A model generated the notes under the pieces. It ran no database searches and was not told the DNA's origin. It saw only the letters and a list, made by a program, of their open reading frames with translations. From the NCBI RefSeq assembly GCF_032917945.1, contig NZ_CP136624.1, positions 5,084,001 to 5,148,000 of the forward strand: a stretch of 64,000 bases of DNA, read 5' to 3'. The position numbers and the translations under genes are program-made. The DNA is from Bradyrhizobium sp. sBnM-33. GTDB lineage: Bacteria; Pseudomonadota; Alphaproteobacteria; Rhizobiales; Xanthobacteraceae. Of this stretch, positions 21,295 through 30,220 are shown piece by piece (within the stretch, counting starts at the first letter, position 1; every line of letters begins with the position of its first letter).

Positions 21295-23721
21295 ATGACA
21301 ACCCCAAAAACCCGGCCAACCATCATTCTCGGCGAAAGCCATTCGTATCCGGTGCTGCCGCTCCGCGACATCGTCGTATTTCCGCACATGATCGTGCCGC
21401 TGTTCGTCGGCCGCGAGAAATCGATCCGCGCCCTCGAAGAGGTGATGAAGAACGACGCGCTGATCCTGCTCGCGACGCAGAAGAACGCGTCCGACGACGA
21501 TCCGAGCCCGGATTCCATCTACGAAGTCGGTACGCTCGCCAGCGTGCTGCAGCTCCTGAAACTTCCCGATGGCACCGTGAAGGTGCTGGTCGAAGGGCTC
21601 GAGCGCGCGCGCGTGCAAAAGTATTCCGACCGCATCGAATATTACGAGGCGACCGCGATCGCGCTCGCCGATACCGACGCCAACTCGGTTGAAGCCGAGG
21701 CTTTGGCGCGCTCGGTCGTGTCCGACTTCGAAAGCTATGTGAAGCTGAACAAGAAGATCTCCGCCGAAGTTGTCGGCGTGGTTCAGGCGATCACTGATTT
21801 CGCCAAACTCAGCGATCAGGTCGCGCAGCATCTCGCCGTCAAGATCGCCGATCGCCAGGGCATCCTGGAGACGTTGTCCGTCACGCAGCGCCTGGAGAAG
21901 GTGTTGGGCTTGATGGAGAGCGAGATCTCGGTGCTGCAGGTTGAGAAGCGCATCCGCTCGCGCGTCAAGCGCCAGATGGAGAAGACCCAGCGCGAGTATT
22001 ACCTGAACGAGCAGATGAAGGCGATCCAGAAGGAACTCGGTGACGACGAAGGTCGCGACGAGTTGGCCGATCTGGAAGAGAAGATTGCCAAGACCAAGCT
22101 TTCCAAGGAAGCGCGGGAGAAGGCGCAGCACGAGTTGAAGAAGCTGCGCCAGATGTCACCGATGTCCGCGGAAGCCACCGTCGTGCGTAACTATCTCGAC
22201 TGGCTGTTGTCGATTCCGTGGAACAAGAAGTCCAAGGTCAAGAAAGACCTCGAGCAGGCGCAGGCCGTGCTGGACTCCGACCACTACGGGCTCGAAAAGG
22301 TCAAGGACCGCATCGTCGAGTATCTCGCCGTGCAGTCGCGCGCCAACAAGCTGACCGGACCGATCCTGTGCCTGGTCGGACCTCCCGGCGTCGGCAAGAC
22401 CTCGCTCGGCAAGTCGATCGCGAAGGCGACCGGCCGTGAGTTCGTGCGTGTCTCGCTCGGCGGCGTGCGTGACGAGGCCGAGATCCGCGGTCACCGCCGC
22501 ACCTATATCGGCTCGATGCCCGGCAAGATCATCCAGTCGATGCGCAAGGCCAAGACCTCGAATCCGCTGTTCCTGTTGGACGAGATCGACAAGATGGGCG
22601 CCGATTTCCGCGGCGATCCGTCATCGGCGCTGCTTGAGGTCCTGGATCCCGAGCAGAACTCGACCTTCAACGATCACTATCTGGAGGTCGACTACGATCT
22701 GTCGAACGTCATGTTCATCACGACCGCGAATACGCTCAATATTCCGGGGCCGCTGATGGACCGCATGGAGATCATCCGGATCGCCGGCTACACCGAGAAC
22801 GAGAAGGTCGAGATCGCGCGCAAGCACCTGATCCCGAACGCCATCTCCAAGCATGGCCTCGATTCCAAGGAATGGTCGATCGACGACGATGCGTTGCTGT
22901 TGATGATCCGCCGCTACACCCGCGAAGCGGGCGTGCGCAACCTGGAGCGTGAGCTCTCCACACTCGCCCGCAAGGCGGTGAAGGAGCTGATGATCTCCAA
23001 GAAGAAGTCGGTCAAGGTCACCGAGAAGACTCTCGAAGACTTCCTCGGCGTGCCGAAGTACCGCTTCGGCGAGATCGAGAGCGAGCCGCAGGTCGGTATC
23101 GTCACGGGTCTGGCCTGGACTGACGTCGGCGGCGAGCTCTTGACGATCGAAGGCGTCATGATGCCCGGCAAGGGCAAGATGACGGTCACGGGTAATCTGC
23201 GCGACGTGATGAAGGAGTCGATCTCGGCGGCGGCGTCTTACGTCCGCTCGCGGGCGATCAACTACGGCGTCGAGCCGCCGCTGTTCGACAAGCGCGATAT
23301 CCACGTCCACGTGCCGGAGGGCGCAACCCCGAAGGACGGACCGTCGGCGGGTGTGGCGATGGCCACCGCGATTATCTCGACCATGACCGGCATTCCGGTC
23401 CGGCACGATGTCGCGATGACCGGCGAGATCACGCTGCGTGGTCGCGTGCTGCCGATCGGCGGCCTGAAGGAGAAGCTGCTTGCGGCCGCGCGTGGCGGCA
23501 TTAAGACGGTGCTGATCCCCGAGGACAACGCCAAGGATCTCACGGAGATTTCCGATGCGATCAAGGGCGGCATGGAGATTGTCCCGGTTGCCCGGCTCGA
23601 TGACGTTATCGCCAAGGCGCTGGTCCGCGCCCCAGTCCCAATCGTCTGGGAAGAGGACACAAAGGTGCCGGTCAAGTCGGATGCCTCGGACGAAGCGGCC
23701 GGTGGCCTGACGGCGCACTGA
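21295..23721 (+). CDS. lon: ATP-dependent protease Lon
   Basis: Cytoplasmic AAA+ protease for misfolded and regulatory proteins. The 808 residues comprise an N-terminal LON substrate domain ([20 protein letters not shown], about 16-35), a coiled-coil stretch around 190-280, the AAA+ module with Walker [14 protein letters not shown] near 362 and [20 protein letters not shown], and a C-terminal peptidase with Ser684 in DGPSAGVAM plus a downstream Lys of the dyad (GLKEKLLAA). All key residues are present. It ends at a terminator at 23761. Confidence 0.98.
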   Translation: MTTPKTRPTIILGESHSYPVLPLRDIVVFPHMIVPLFVGREKSIRALEEVMKNDALILLATQKNASDDDPSPDSIYEVGTLASVLQLLKLPDGTVKVLVEGLERARVQKYSDRIEYYEATAIALADTDANSVEAEALARSVVSDFESYVKLNKKISAEVVGVVQAITDFAKLSDQVAQHLAVKIADRQGILETLSVTQRLEKVLGLMESEISVLQVEKRIRSRVKRQMEKTQREYYLNEQMKAIQKELGDDEGRDELADLEEKIAKTKLSKEAREKAQHELKKLRQMSPMSAEATVVRNYLDWLLSIPWNKKSKVKKDLEQAQAVLDSDHYGLEKVKDRIVEYLAVQSRANKLTGPILCLVGPPGVGKTSLGKSIAKATGREFVRVSLGGVRDEAEIRGHRRTYIGSMPGKIIQSMRKAKTSNPLFLLDEIDKMGADFRGDPSSALLEVLDPEQNSTFNDHYLEVDYDLSNVMFITTANTLNIPGPLMDRMEIIRIAGYTENEKVEIARKHLIPNAISKHGLDSKEWSIDDDALLLMIRRYTREAGVRNLERELSTLARKAVKELMISKKKSVKVTEKTLEDFLGVPKYRFGEIESEPQVGIVTGLAWTDVGGELLTIEGVMMPGKGKMTVTGNLRDVMKESISAAASYVRSRAINYGVEPPLFDKRDIHVHVPEGATPKDGPSAGVAMATAIISTMTGIPVRHDVAMTGEITLRGRVLPIGGLKEKLLAAARGGIKTVLIPEDNAKDLTEISDAIKGGMEIVPVARLDDVIAKALVRAPVPIVWEEDTKVPVKSDASDEAAGGLTAH

Positions 23722-23760
23722 GCCCGATCAGTCACCACTGATCACTGAACTGAAAACGAT

Positions 23761-23788
23761 AAAGCGGCGCTTCGGGCGCCGTTTTTGT
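23761..23788 (+). terminator. Rho-independent terminator after lon
   Basis: CGGCGC (23765-23770) and GCGCCG (23776-23781) form a six-base stem with a TTCGG loop, followed by TTTTTGTTT. It stands 40 bases past the lon stop. Confidence 0.85.
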
Positions 23789-23844
23789 TTGTGCGGCTGG
23801 GATCTCGGCTTGAACCTGAGCCCGGCGGACGGAGTTGATGAGGG

Positions 23845-24246
23845 ATGGAAATCGACGGGCAATGCCATTGCGGGCGGGTGACCTATCGGGCCGACATCGA
23901 TCCCGAAAAAGTATCGATCTGTCACTGCACCGATTGCCAGAACCTGACGGGCTCGCCGTATCGGGTAACGGTGATCTGTTCGGCCGAGCAGGTCCGCATG
24001 ACCGGCGCACCGGCGAAGGTCTATCCGAAGAAGGGCGATAATGGCCGGACGCGCTTTCAGCACTTTTGCGAAGTCTGCGGCTCGCCATTGTTCACCAGCG
24101 GAGACGGCGGACCGGAGGATTGGGGTATTCGCTGGGGCAGCATCCGCCAGCGCGACCGGCTCAAGCCGGTGCGGCAAATCTGGTGCCGCTCGGCTGCACC
24201 CTGGATCCATGATCTTGAGGCGCTACCCGGGCGGCCGGGCGACTAG
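23845..24246 (+). CDS. GFA (glutathione-dependent formaldehyde-activating) family protein
   Basis: A 133-residue zinc protein of the GFA/CENP-V superfamily. The metal ligands are visible as CHCG near residue 7, CHCTDCQ near 27 and CEVCGSP near 75. The founding member was proposed to speed formation of S-hydroxymethylglutathione, but most relatives have no proven reaction. It follows the lon terminator by 60 bases and is probably monocistronic. A second, diverged GFA protein lies inside the nuo operon at 32500. Confidence 0.85.
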   Translation: MEIDGQCHCGRVTYRADIDPEKVSICHCTDCQNLTGSPYRVTVICSAEQVRMTGAPAKVYPKKGDNGRTRFQHFCEVCGSPLFTSGDGGPEDWGIRWGSIRQRDRLKPVRQIWCRSAAPWIHDLEALPGRPGD

Positions 24247-24255
24247 CGCCTTTTC

Positions 24256-24343
24256 GGTTCTGATTGAATCAGAACCGCGCTCTAGATTCTTGTTTTGACG
24301 CGTTTTCTTGACGCGAACCGGTGTCCACTTCGCTTGAAAACGC
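24256..24343. repeat. Palindromic repeat, family D, downstream of the GFA gene
   Basis: GGTTCTGATT and AATCAGAACC (24256-24276) form a perfect hairpin around a single G. The following GCGTTTTC...GAAAACGC arms at about 24300-24343, with an AACCGGTGTCCACTT centre, match the element at 46791-46834 read in reverse. Non-coding. Confidence 0.75.
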
Positions 24344-24415
24344 TCTTGTGCGACCGGCAATTTGCGGTCGAACCCTTGCACTAAAGGGGGCCGCAGGGCT
24401 AAACAGGCGGCTTAC

Positions 24416-24492
24416 GGGCGGCTAGCTCAGCTGGTTAGAGCATCTCGTTTACACCGAGAGGGTCGGGAGTTCGAATCTCTCGCCGCCTACCA
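24416..24492 (+). tRNA. tRNA-Val (anticodon TAC)
   Basis: A 77-base cloverleaf with acceptor GGGCGGC/GCCGCCT, D-arm GCTCAGCTGGTTAGAGC, anticodon loop TTTACAC in the stem TCTCG/CGAGA, T-arm GGGAGTTCGAATCTCTC and an encoded CCA. Anticodon TAC reads valine GUA codons. Confidence 0.95.
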
Positions 24493-24605
24493 GCCTTCGC
24501 CCTGCGGGCTTCGGCTGGGCAAGCCAGCTCGCGGCAGTGGTGCCACAGATGCTCTGCGCGCAGGGCGAAGGCTGTCGCCGAAGCTCGAAGAGCGAAGGCC
24601 GACTT

Positions 24606-24763
24606 GTTCGAAGTTGAACCTCATCTCCCAATCGCAAGCAAAAGAACGAGCAATGGACGCCGCCACCAGCCACGATCAAAACGCCGACCAATTCGCATAC
24701 TGGAATGGTTCGGCGGGCCAGCGCGGCGCGGTGCCGAGCGATGCCGGACCACCCCGCGACTGA
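24606..24763 (+). pseudogene. Truncated 5' copy of the class I methyltransferase gene
   Basis: From GTTCGAAGTTGAA onward the sequence matches the upstream region and first 23 codons of the methyltransferase at 25347: MDAATSHDQNADQFAYWNG here against MDTPASHEQNADQVAYWNG there. Homology stops at GQRG and the frame ends at 24763 without any SAM-binding motif. It is a dead fragment, in direct orientation, 0.7 kb before the intact gene. Confidence 0.8.
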
Positions 24764-24776
24764 AAATTAGCGAGCC

Positions 24777-25121
24777 TTACAGGCGACCTCTACAAGTCTC
24801 GCGATACCGACGGCAATTTCCTTCGCCGCGTTCACCCAACTCATCCTTGTTGAGGCAAGCATATCTCAATTCGGCGCATACATCCCTGCGAACTGGTCGC
24901 CCGCAGGCTTCCCGATATCTGCGGCAATTTCCTTCGCCCCGCTCGCCCAGCGCGTCTTTGTTTTCGCAGGCAAGTCTTAATTGCTCGCAGCGCCCACCTC
25001 CTCGATCGACTCGGACGCCTCCCGGTCCAATCTCAATGGATTGAGAAAAGGCCGAAATTGGAATTACAAAAAGAGCGGCCGCCGCTGCGGCGCCGCACGC
25101 ATATTTGCGCATTCTATTCAT
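24777..25121 (-). CDS. Small secreted cysteine-rich protein with two tandem repeats
   Basis: The 114-residue product has a Sec signal peptide (MNRMRKYACGAAAAAALFVI, cleavage near AFSQ), an SIEIGPGGVRVDRGGG linker, and two 35-residue repeats that share LGERGEGNCRRYRE. Each repeat contributes three cysteines at equivalent positions (RCEQLRLACENKD and VCAELRYACLNKD), so disulfides are likely. I know no assigned function; similar small proteins occur in Bradyrhizobium. It sits opposite to the flanking methyltransferase and its 5' fragment. Confidence 0.75.
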   Translation of the reverse strand: MNRMRKYACGAAAAAALFVIPISAFSQSIEIGPGGVRVDRGGGRCEQLRLACENKDALGERGEGNCRRYREACGRPVRRDVCAELRYACLNKDELGERGEGNCRRYRETCRGRL

Positions 25122-25346
25122 CTTGATCCCTCCAGGTGCTAGTGCCGGTCAGTTGCCTTGCGGCAATAGATCACGCGAAAGGCGGGATATCGTTCCGAAG
25201 GAAATGCACGAAAGTGTAGTTAGGACCGCAAATCTTGGGGTACATGAACGAACGAAGCGGCATCAAGGCAATGATACGGCAACGATACGGCGTGAACGAT
25301 CCGGCACAGGCGCGACGGACGTTCGAAGTTGAAAAGGAGCGCGCAA

Positions 25347-26207
25347 ATGGACACACCGGCAAGCCACGAACAAAACGCCGACCAGGTTGCCTACTGGAAC
25401 GGTCCGGCAGGTCAGCGCTGGGCAGAGCGGCAGGCGGCGCAGGACATCGTCCTGGGACCGGTCGCCGATCTTCTGATCGACCGCGCCAGGCTAACGCCCG
25501 GCGAGCGCGTCATCGATGTCGGCTGCGGCAGTGGTGCCACCGCGATTGCGTTCGCGCGGGAAGTCGCGCCATCGGGCCATGTGCTCGGCATTGATGTGTC
25601 CGGCCCGATGCTGGAGCGGGCGCGGCAGAGCGCACCGAAGGATCTGCCGATCGATTTCGTTCTGGCCGACGCCACCGTCTATCCGTTCGAGCCTGCCGGC
25701 TTCGATGTGCTGGCCTCGCGGTTCGGCGTGATGTTCTTTGCCGATCCGGCGCTGTCGTTCGCCAACATGCGGAAAGCGCTGCGGCCGACGGGACGCATGG
25801 CCTTTGCCTGCTGGCGCGAGCCGCGCGAAAACCCGTTTTTCATGGCCCCGCTGCAGGCGGCCTACAAGCATGTGCCAAAGCTGCCGCAGCTTGGGCCGGA
25901 AGACCCGGGACCGTTTGCGTTTGCCTCGGAGGCACGCGTCCGCCGCATCCTCGACGCGGCCGGTTTTACCGGCGTCGGCATGGAAGCGTGTCCGCTGTTG
26001 CTGGATGCAGCGATCGGCCGCGGCCTCGACGGCGCAGTGCAGGGCGCGCTGGAGATCGGCCCGGTGAGCCGCGCGCTGGACGACCAGCCGGAAGAAGCTC
26101 GCGCTTCCGTCGCCGCTTCCATTCGCGAAGCGCTGACGCCGTTCGCCAAGGGCGATGCCGTGCTGCTGCCGGCGTCGGTTTGGATCGTAACAGCGCGCGC
26201 GTCGTAG
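25347..26207 (+). CDS. SAM-dependent class I methyltransferase
   Basis: A 286-residue cytoplasmic methyltransferase. The ATG at 25347 follows AAAAGGAGCG at good spacing; an ATG six codons upstream is less likely. SAM motif I is VIDVGCGSGATAIAF (about 56-70), motif II is GIDVSGPMLERAR and the post-I region DFVLADATVYPFE. The rest fits methyltransferases of the UbiE/Coq5-like group; the substrate cannot be read from sequence. A truncated copy of its 5' end lies at 24606-24763. Confidence 0.85.
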   Translation: MDTPASHEQNADQVAYWNGPAGQRWAERQAAQDIVLGPVADLLIDRARLTPGERVIDVGCGSGATAIAFAREVAPSGHVLGIDVSGPMLERARQSAPKDLPIDFVLADATVYPFEPAGFDVLASRFGVMFFADPALSFANMRKALRPTGRMAFACWREPRENPFFMAPLQAAYKHVPKLPQLGPEDPGPFAFASEARVRRILDAAGFTGVGMEACPLLLDAAIGRGLDGAVQGALEIGPVSRALDDQPEEARASVAASIREALTPFAKGDAVLLPASVWIVTARAS

Positions 26208-26234
26208 TTGAGACGGGCGCATCTCGCGCCACAC

Positions 26235-26352
26235 CGTCATTGCGAGCGTAGCGACTTGTCCGCCGTAGCTCGAAGAGCGAAGGCGGAAGCAATCCATCCA
26301 TCGGCAGGCGCGGGGAGATGGATTGCTTCGTCGCTGTCGCAGGCAATGACGG
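26235..26352. repeat. Dispersed palindromic repeat, family A
   Basis: CCGTCATTGCGAGCGTAGCGA at the left and TCGTCGCTGTCGC...GCAATGACGG at the right enclose inner arms GAAGCAATCCATC and GATGGATTGCTTC. It is the same family as 683-760, here carrying an extra segment in the left arm (CTTGTCCGCCGTAGCTCGAA). The copy separates the methyltransferase from the peptidase T fragment. Confidence 0.8.
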
Positions 26353-26380
26353 GGACAGAGCGGCGCGAAGCGACGTCAAT

Positions 26381-26460
26381 GCCCACTCTTCCCAACTCAT
26401 CGCCGATATGCACGATGGTGTGCACGGCCCTGCCATACTTAGCGGCTGACCCATTCCAAT
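26381..26460 (-). pseudogene. Fragment of the peptidase T gene (3' end)
   Basis: On the minus strand these 80 bases match the last 26 codons of pepT at 27320-27400 at roughly three of four positions, including GCGGCTGACCCATTCCA and CACTCTTCCCA. The intact gene is in the same orientation 0.85 kb to the right. The fragment carries stops and cannot be functional. Two small genes lie between fragment and gene. Confidence 0.75.
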
Positions 26461-26535
26461 TGAACGCCGGATCGCCACCGCCACGCCACCAAATCGCCTA
26501 ACGAGTCAACGACCAGTTGCAGTGGGCTGGCGGCG

Positions 26536-26748
26536 ATGCGCATGGGTGCAGCAATGATGCGCTTGTCCGATCCATATCTAACTCCAGCCCGGGTTGGGCT
26601 GATTATAGTTGCAGTGCTTCTGCTTGGCGCGATGGTCGTTCAAGTCATCACTGTCTCCGACCACGGTGAGGTCCGCATGCACGCGATCCGCGAGAACGGT
26701 GCCACTTTGGATATTGGAGTCGCAGACCTGAAGGGGTCGTTGCCGTAA
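26536..26748 (+). CDS. Small single-span membrane protein
   Basis: Seventy residues with one hydrophobic helix (VGLIIVAVLLLGAMVVQVI, about 20-38) and a short polar C-terminal tail. Starts at 26536 or 26554 are both possible, and neither has a strong ribosome-binding site. I do not recognise the family. It lies between the pepT fragment and a minus-strand secreted protein, so it belongs to the inserted pair of small genes. Confidence 0.5.
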   Translation: MRMGAAMMRLSDPYLTPARVGLIIVAVLLLGAMVVQVITVSDHGEVRMHAIRENGATLDIGVADLKGSLP

Positions 26749-26804
26749 GATAATTTGCTGGACGGCGACACGCGTCCGCGTCCACGCAAAGGACGCGAGA
26801 AACG

Positions 26805-27182
26805 TTATTTGATCGTCGCGTGCACAGTGATTACCGACGTGCCAGAAGCCGTCGGCCCCTGACCTGTTGCTTTGATGGCAAAAATATCGCTTCCCTTATA
26901 TCTGGCCTTCGCCCTGTATTCGTAGGTGGTCACGTTGAGCTTTTTCAACTTGCCGTGTGACGGCTTTTGAAAAATATCCGAGCTGCTTACCGTGCCGCGG
27001 ATCGTGATCGGAAATAGGCACCTTTGCCCGGACCCGACGCTAATGTCGCCGGTCGAGTTCTCACCAAAGTCCGCCAGTTCTACCAATTTTGGACAGTCGG
27101 AAGCAGCCAGTGCTGGAGACACGAACCTCGAGCCTGGAGCTCCAACGATAAGCGCCAAAGCGACCACCATAGATAACCGCAT
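26805..27182 (-). CDS. Small secreted protein, unknown function
   Basis: A 125-residue protein with a Sec signal peptide (MRLSMVVALALIVG, cleavage near PALAAS) and a compact beta-rich domain containing GTVSSSDIFQKPSHGKLKKL and YKGSDIFAIKATGQGP, suggesting an Ig-like or cadherin-like fold. ATG at 27182 is chosen because GAGG stands six bases ahead; upstream ATGs lack a site. Similar exported proteins occur in Bradyrhizobium with no known role. Confidence 0.7.
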   Translation of the reverse strand: MRLSMVVALALIVGAPGSRFVSPALAASDCPKLVELADFGENSTGDISVGSGQRCLFPITIRGTVSSSDIFQKPSHGKLKKLNVTTYEYRAKARYKGSDIFAIKATGQGPTASGTSVITVHATIK

Positions 27183-27315
27183 GGTAGACCTCGTTTTCAT
27201 GCAAACCCGCACTGATGGGCGCGATTGGAGCTACGTCTTTCGGGTCGGATGTTTGAATTTTTGAAACCGACTTATCGCCGGTCAAAAGTCCTCCGTTGAT
27301 GCAGATCACAAAGCG

Positions 27316-28572
27316 CTAAGCCCGCTCTTCCCAGATCATTGCCAGATGTACAATCGTCTCCGCGGCCTTTTCCATATCCTGGCGGCTGACCCATTCCAGC
27401 CGCGAATGGAATGCGTGTTCGCCGGCGAAGATGTTAGGGCAGGGCAGGCCCATAAACGACAGGCGTGAGCCGTCGGTGCCGCCGCGGATCGAGCTTCGCA
27501 CCGGCGTCAGCCCCGCGCGCTTGATCGCCTCGATGGCGTAGTCGACCGTCTGGGGATGGCGGTCGATCACCTGTTTCATGTTGCGGTATTGCGGCTTGAC
27601 TTCCATCCGGTAAGTCGAGCGCGGATAGTCCTTCATCACGCCCTTGACGATACTTTCGAGCAGCGCTTCCTTTTGCTGCAAGCCCTCGTCGGTGAAATCG
27701 CGGACGATGAAGCCGATGCTGGCTTTCTCCAGCGCGCCCGAAATGCCGATCGGATGCAGGAATCCCTCCTTGCCTTCGGTGGTCTCAGGCGAGCAGGTGT
27801 CCTTGGGCAGGCGGTCGATGATAGCCGCCGCGATCTTGATGGCGTGCTCCATCTTGCCTTTGGCAAAGCCTGGATGGGTCGACACGCCTTCGATGGTGAT
27901 GGTGGCGCCGTCGGCTGAAAAGGTTTCGTCCTCGATATGCCCGGCGCTTTCGCCGTCCATCGTATAGGCAAAATGGGCGCTGAGCTTTTTCAGGTCAACC
28001 TTATCGACGCCGCGGCCGATCTCTTCATCCGGCGTGAACAGGATCTTGATGGTGCCGTGCTTGATGTGCGGGTTCTGGATCAGAAATCGTGCCGCATCCA
28101 TGATCTCGGCGAGGCCGGCCTTGTTGTCCGCGCCGAGCAGCGTGGTGCCGTCGGTCGTGATGATGTCGTGGCCGATCTGGCCGGCGAGGGCAGGATGGTC
28201 GGCGAAGCGGATCACCTGGGTGGGATCGGCCGGCAGGACGATGTCGCCGCCGGGATAATTGTTCACGATTTGCGGCTTGACGTTGGCGCCGGTGCAGTCC
28301 GGGGACGTGTCCATATGCGAGCAGAAGCAGATCACCGGGACCTTCTTCTCGGTAGTCGCCGGGATCGTCGCATAGACATAGCCGTGCTCGTCGAGATGGG
28401 CGTCTGTGAGCCCCATCGCCTGCAGCTCCGAAGCCAGCAGGCGGCCCAAATTCTTCTGCTTCGCGGTGGAAGGGCAGGTCGGCGACGCCGGATCGGACTG
28501 GGTGTCGATAACGACATAGCGCAGGAAGCGCTCGGTGACATCGTGGGTGAAGGCTATCGACGAGGCCAGCAT
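27316..28572 (-). CDS. pepT: Peptidase T (tripeptide aminopeptidase)
   Basis: Zinc metallopeptidase of family M20B that removes the N-terminal residue from tripeptides in the cytoplasm. The 418 residues carry CFCSHMDTSPD (metal His and catalytic Asp, about 82-92), LLGADNKAGLAEI (bridging Asp), LFTPDEEIGRGVD (catalytic Glu pair), a dimerisation lid domain around 210-320 and GEHAFHSRLEWV with the last metal His. Intact. It lies downstream of hup on the same strand but behind a terminator. Confidence 0.95.
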   Translation of the reverse strand: MLASSIAFTHDVTERFLRYVVIDTQSDPASPTCPSTAKQKNLGRLLASELQAMGLTDAHLDEHGYVYATIPATTEKKVPVICFCSHMDTSPDCTGANVKPQIVNNYPGGDIVLPADPTQVIRFADHPALAGQIGHDIITTDGTTLLGADNKAGLAEIMDAARFLIQNPHIKHGTIKILFTPDEEIGRGVDKVDLKKLSAHFAYTMDGESAGHIEDETFSADGATITIEGVSTHPGFAKGKMEHAIKIAAAIIDRLPKDTCSPETTEGKEGFLHPIGISGALEKASIGFIVRDFTDEGLQQKEALLESIVKGVMKDYPRSTYRMEVKPQYRNMKQVIDRHPQTVDYAIEAIKRAGLTPVRSSIRGGTDGSRLSFMGLPCPNIFAGEHAFHSRLEWVSRQDMEKAAETIVHLAMIWEERA

Positions 28573-28616
28573 GACGATCCGGAAAAATTGAGCAAGGGAA
28601 GCGCTCTATAGCAGAA

Positions 28617-28651
28617 AAGCGCCATTCCGGGTGGCCGCCGGAATGGCGCTT
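28617..28651 (-). terminator. Rho-independent terminator of the HU gene
   Basis: AAGCGCCATTCCGG (28617-28630) and CCGGAATGGCGCTT (28638-28651) form a perfect 14-base stem. On the minus strand it is followed by TTTTCTGC. It is 25 bases past the HU stop and ahead of pepT. Confidence 0.85.
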
Positions 28652-28676
28652 CTGGTGCAATCGAGAGAAGCCTTGG

Positions 28677-28976
28677 TCAGACGGCTTCCTTGAGTTCCTT
28701 GGCCGCGCGGAACGCGACCTTCTTGCTGGCCTTGATCTGGATCGGCTCGCCGGTGGCGGGGTTGCGCCCGGTGCGGGCGGCGCGCTTGCGGACCTGAAGG
28801 ATGCCGAGGCCAACGATCCGGATGCGCTCGCCCTTTTTCAGGTGCTTTGTGATCTTGCCGACCATGTCGGTCAGGATCGCCTCGGCGGCCTTCTTCGACA
28901 AGTCATGTTCCTCGGCGAGAGCTGCCGCCAGATGCTTCAGTGTGATGGTGGCTGGAGCCGCCGCTTTTTTCGCCAT
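28677..28976 (-). CDS. hup: HU-family DNA-binding protein
   Basis: A 99-residue histone-like protein that bends and compacts DNA as a dimer. The beta-arm signature GRNPATGEPIQIKASKKVAF near residues 70-89 is complete, and the helical N-terminal dimerisation part is present with an alanine-rich MAKKAAAPATITLK leader. Transcription ends at the 28617-28651 hairpin. In many alphaproteobacteria hup lies close behind lon; here about 5 kb of mostly accessory genes separates them. Confidence 0.95.
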   Translation of the reverse strand: MAKKAAAPATITLKHLAAALAEEHDLSKKAAEAILTDMVGKITKHLKKGERIRIVGLGILQVRKRAARTGRNPATGEPIQIKASKKVAFRAAKELKEAV

Positions 28977-29298
28977 GTCTGACCCTCCTCGTTGGTTGAA
29001 TCGCTTTGAGCGCGTTCGTCGATACCGGTCTGGGCCGGGAAAATGCGTTCGTGGTGACTTGAAACCCGCGGTTCCGGTCCAACCAGAGCGGTGAGGATTT
29101 CAAGAAACGCCGATGTAGCAGGCCTTAGACGATTCGGATAATCGCCGCCCACGCAGTTTTACCTGAAAACAGGCCGTTATTTGAATTGGAATCGCAAAAA
29201 CGCGCGTCTGGCGCGGGGATTTGCAACGTCCTTGACTAAGCGGGAGCGGGCCTTTATGCCCTCGGTTCTGCGCGGATCAGGATCTGATTACGGCATCC
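28977..29298. other. Spacer between HU gene and tRNA-Asp
   Basis: This 322-base stretch should contain the leftward hup promoter and the rightward tRNA promoter. GAGGAGGGTC-type sequence next to 28976 is the hup ribosome-binding site. TTGACTAAG at about 29232 is a plausible tRNA -35 region. No gene is visible. Confidence 0.35.
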
Positions 29299-29375
29299 GC
29301 GGGAGTAGCTCAGTTGGTTAGAGCGCCGCCCTGTCACGGCGGAGGCCGCGGGTTCGAGTCCCGTCTCTCGCGCCA
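29299..29375 (+). tRNA. tRNA-Asp (anticodon GTC)
   Basis: A 77-base cloverleaf: acceptor GCGGGAG/CTCTCGC, D-arm GCTCAGTTGGTTAGAGC, anticodon loop CTGTCAC in stem CCGCC/GGCGG, T-arm CGCGGGTTCGAGTCCCG, discriminator G and an encoded CCA. It is followed by a terminator at 29416. Confidence 0.95.
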
Positions 29376-29415
29376 TTCTTTTCAATGGCTTGACGTTGAT
29401 CCGCCGCAAACAGAA

Positions 29416-29441
29416 AGGCCGCCCGAGGGCGGCCGTTTTTG
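29416..29441 (+). terminator. Rho-independent terminator after tRNA-Asp
   Basis: GGCCGCC (29417-29423) pairs with GGGCGGCC (from 29427) around a short loop, followed by GTTTTTG. It can serve the tRNA on the plus strand. Confidence 0.85.
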
Positions 29442-29463
29442 TTCCAACGAAGTTTGATATCGC

Positions 29464-29658
29464 TTAACGGACCGTCGAAGTATTCGCGCTGGTAATAACG
29501 ACCGCCTTGCCCGCTTTTACGACCTGGGCAGTCTGGCTGTACTCAGAACCGGTCCGAGCCGAGATGCCGAAAGCCGCAACCGCGATACCGGCCACCAGTG
29601 CGACAACCACGATCTTCAGGTGGGTACTGCGATCCGCCGAGTGAATGGAGTGGTTCAT
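29464..29658 (-). CDS. Small single-span membrane protein
   Basis: Sixty-four residues: a polar N-terminus with several His (MNHSIHSADRSTH), one transmembrane helix (LKIVVVALVAGIAVAAFGI) and a short tail. ATG at 29658 follows GGGAGG at ideal spacing, which excludes the longer upstream frame. I recall near-identical small proteins in Bradyrhizobium genomes, but no function is known. Confidence 0.7.
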   Translation of the reverse strand: MNHSIHSADRSTHLKIVVVALVAGIAVAAFGISARTGSEYSQTAQVVKAGKAVVITSANTSTVR

Positions 29659-29752
29659 GTGATGCCTCCCGGACGCCTTTGGCGTCCCGTGTTGGGAAGA
29701 GAGGTACGCCCCATCTGTTTCAGGATCGTTTCGCGGTTTCGGCAAAATGGTT

Positions 29753-30149
29753 TCATTCGGCTGGTTTGTGGCCGGTTTTCGCGCATGTATCCGTGATGTA
29801 GGTCACATCCGCCGGATCATCAGGGTGCCGCGGTCGCGCTGGCCGAAATGCACTTTGTCCTTGAGCAGGGGCGCCCTCGGGCTCGCAGGGCTGTTCGAGG
29901 CAACGGACTTCGGTGTCGAACTTCCAGCCGTGATAGCAGCAGCGGATGCCGTCTTCCTCGACCTTGCCGTAATTAGAGCGTCGTGCCGCGATGGCAGCAG
30001 CGGGCGTGCAGCAACCCGACGCGCGCATGCCGGTCGCGAAACAGCACCAGGTCCTCGCCGAGCACGCGTACTCTTCTGGGGATATCGGTGGCGTCGGACA
30101 CGAGCCCGATCGGGTGCCAGTACCGCCGCAGCAATTCGCCCATCGGCAT
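29753..30149 (-). pseudogene. Remnant of a Rieske [2Fe-2S] aromatic-ring oxygenase alpha subunit
   Basis: From ATG at 30147-30149 the minus strand reads MPMGELLRRYWHPIGLVSD and then LLHARCCHRGTTL, half of the Rieske cluster. A stop follows; one base later the reading continues YGKVEEDGIRCCYHGWKFD, the second cluster half. After CLEQPCEPEGA homology fades and the entire catalytic domain is missing. At most one third of a gene remains. It faces away from the MarR-like gene, so the two may once have been regulator and target. Confidence 0.75.
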
Positions 30150-30220
30150 TCGATAGGCTTATCCTATGATCCTTCTCGATGGTCCTTGGCACCGGCGCGC
30201 TTTGTTGGCAGAGGTTGCAA

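Noticed and set aside
22621..23718. 365-codon open frame opposite lon
   Set aside because: Shadow frame of lon without any domain or ribosome-binding site.
23728..24210. Minus-strand frames opposite the GFA gene
   Set aside because: They cross the lon terminator and have no motif; the plus-strand gene has all zinc cysteines.
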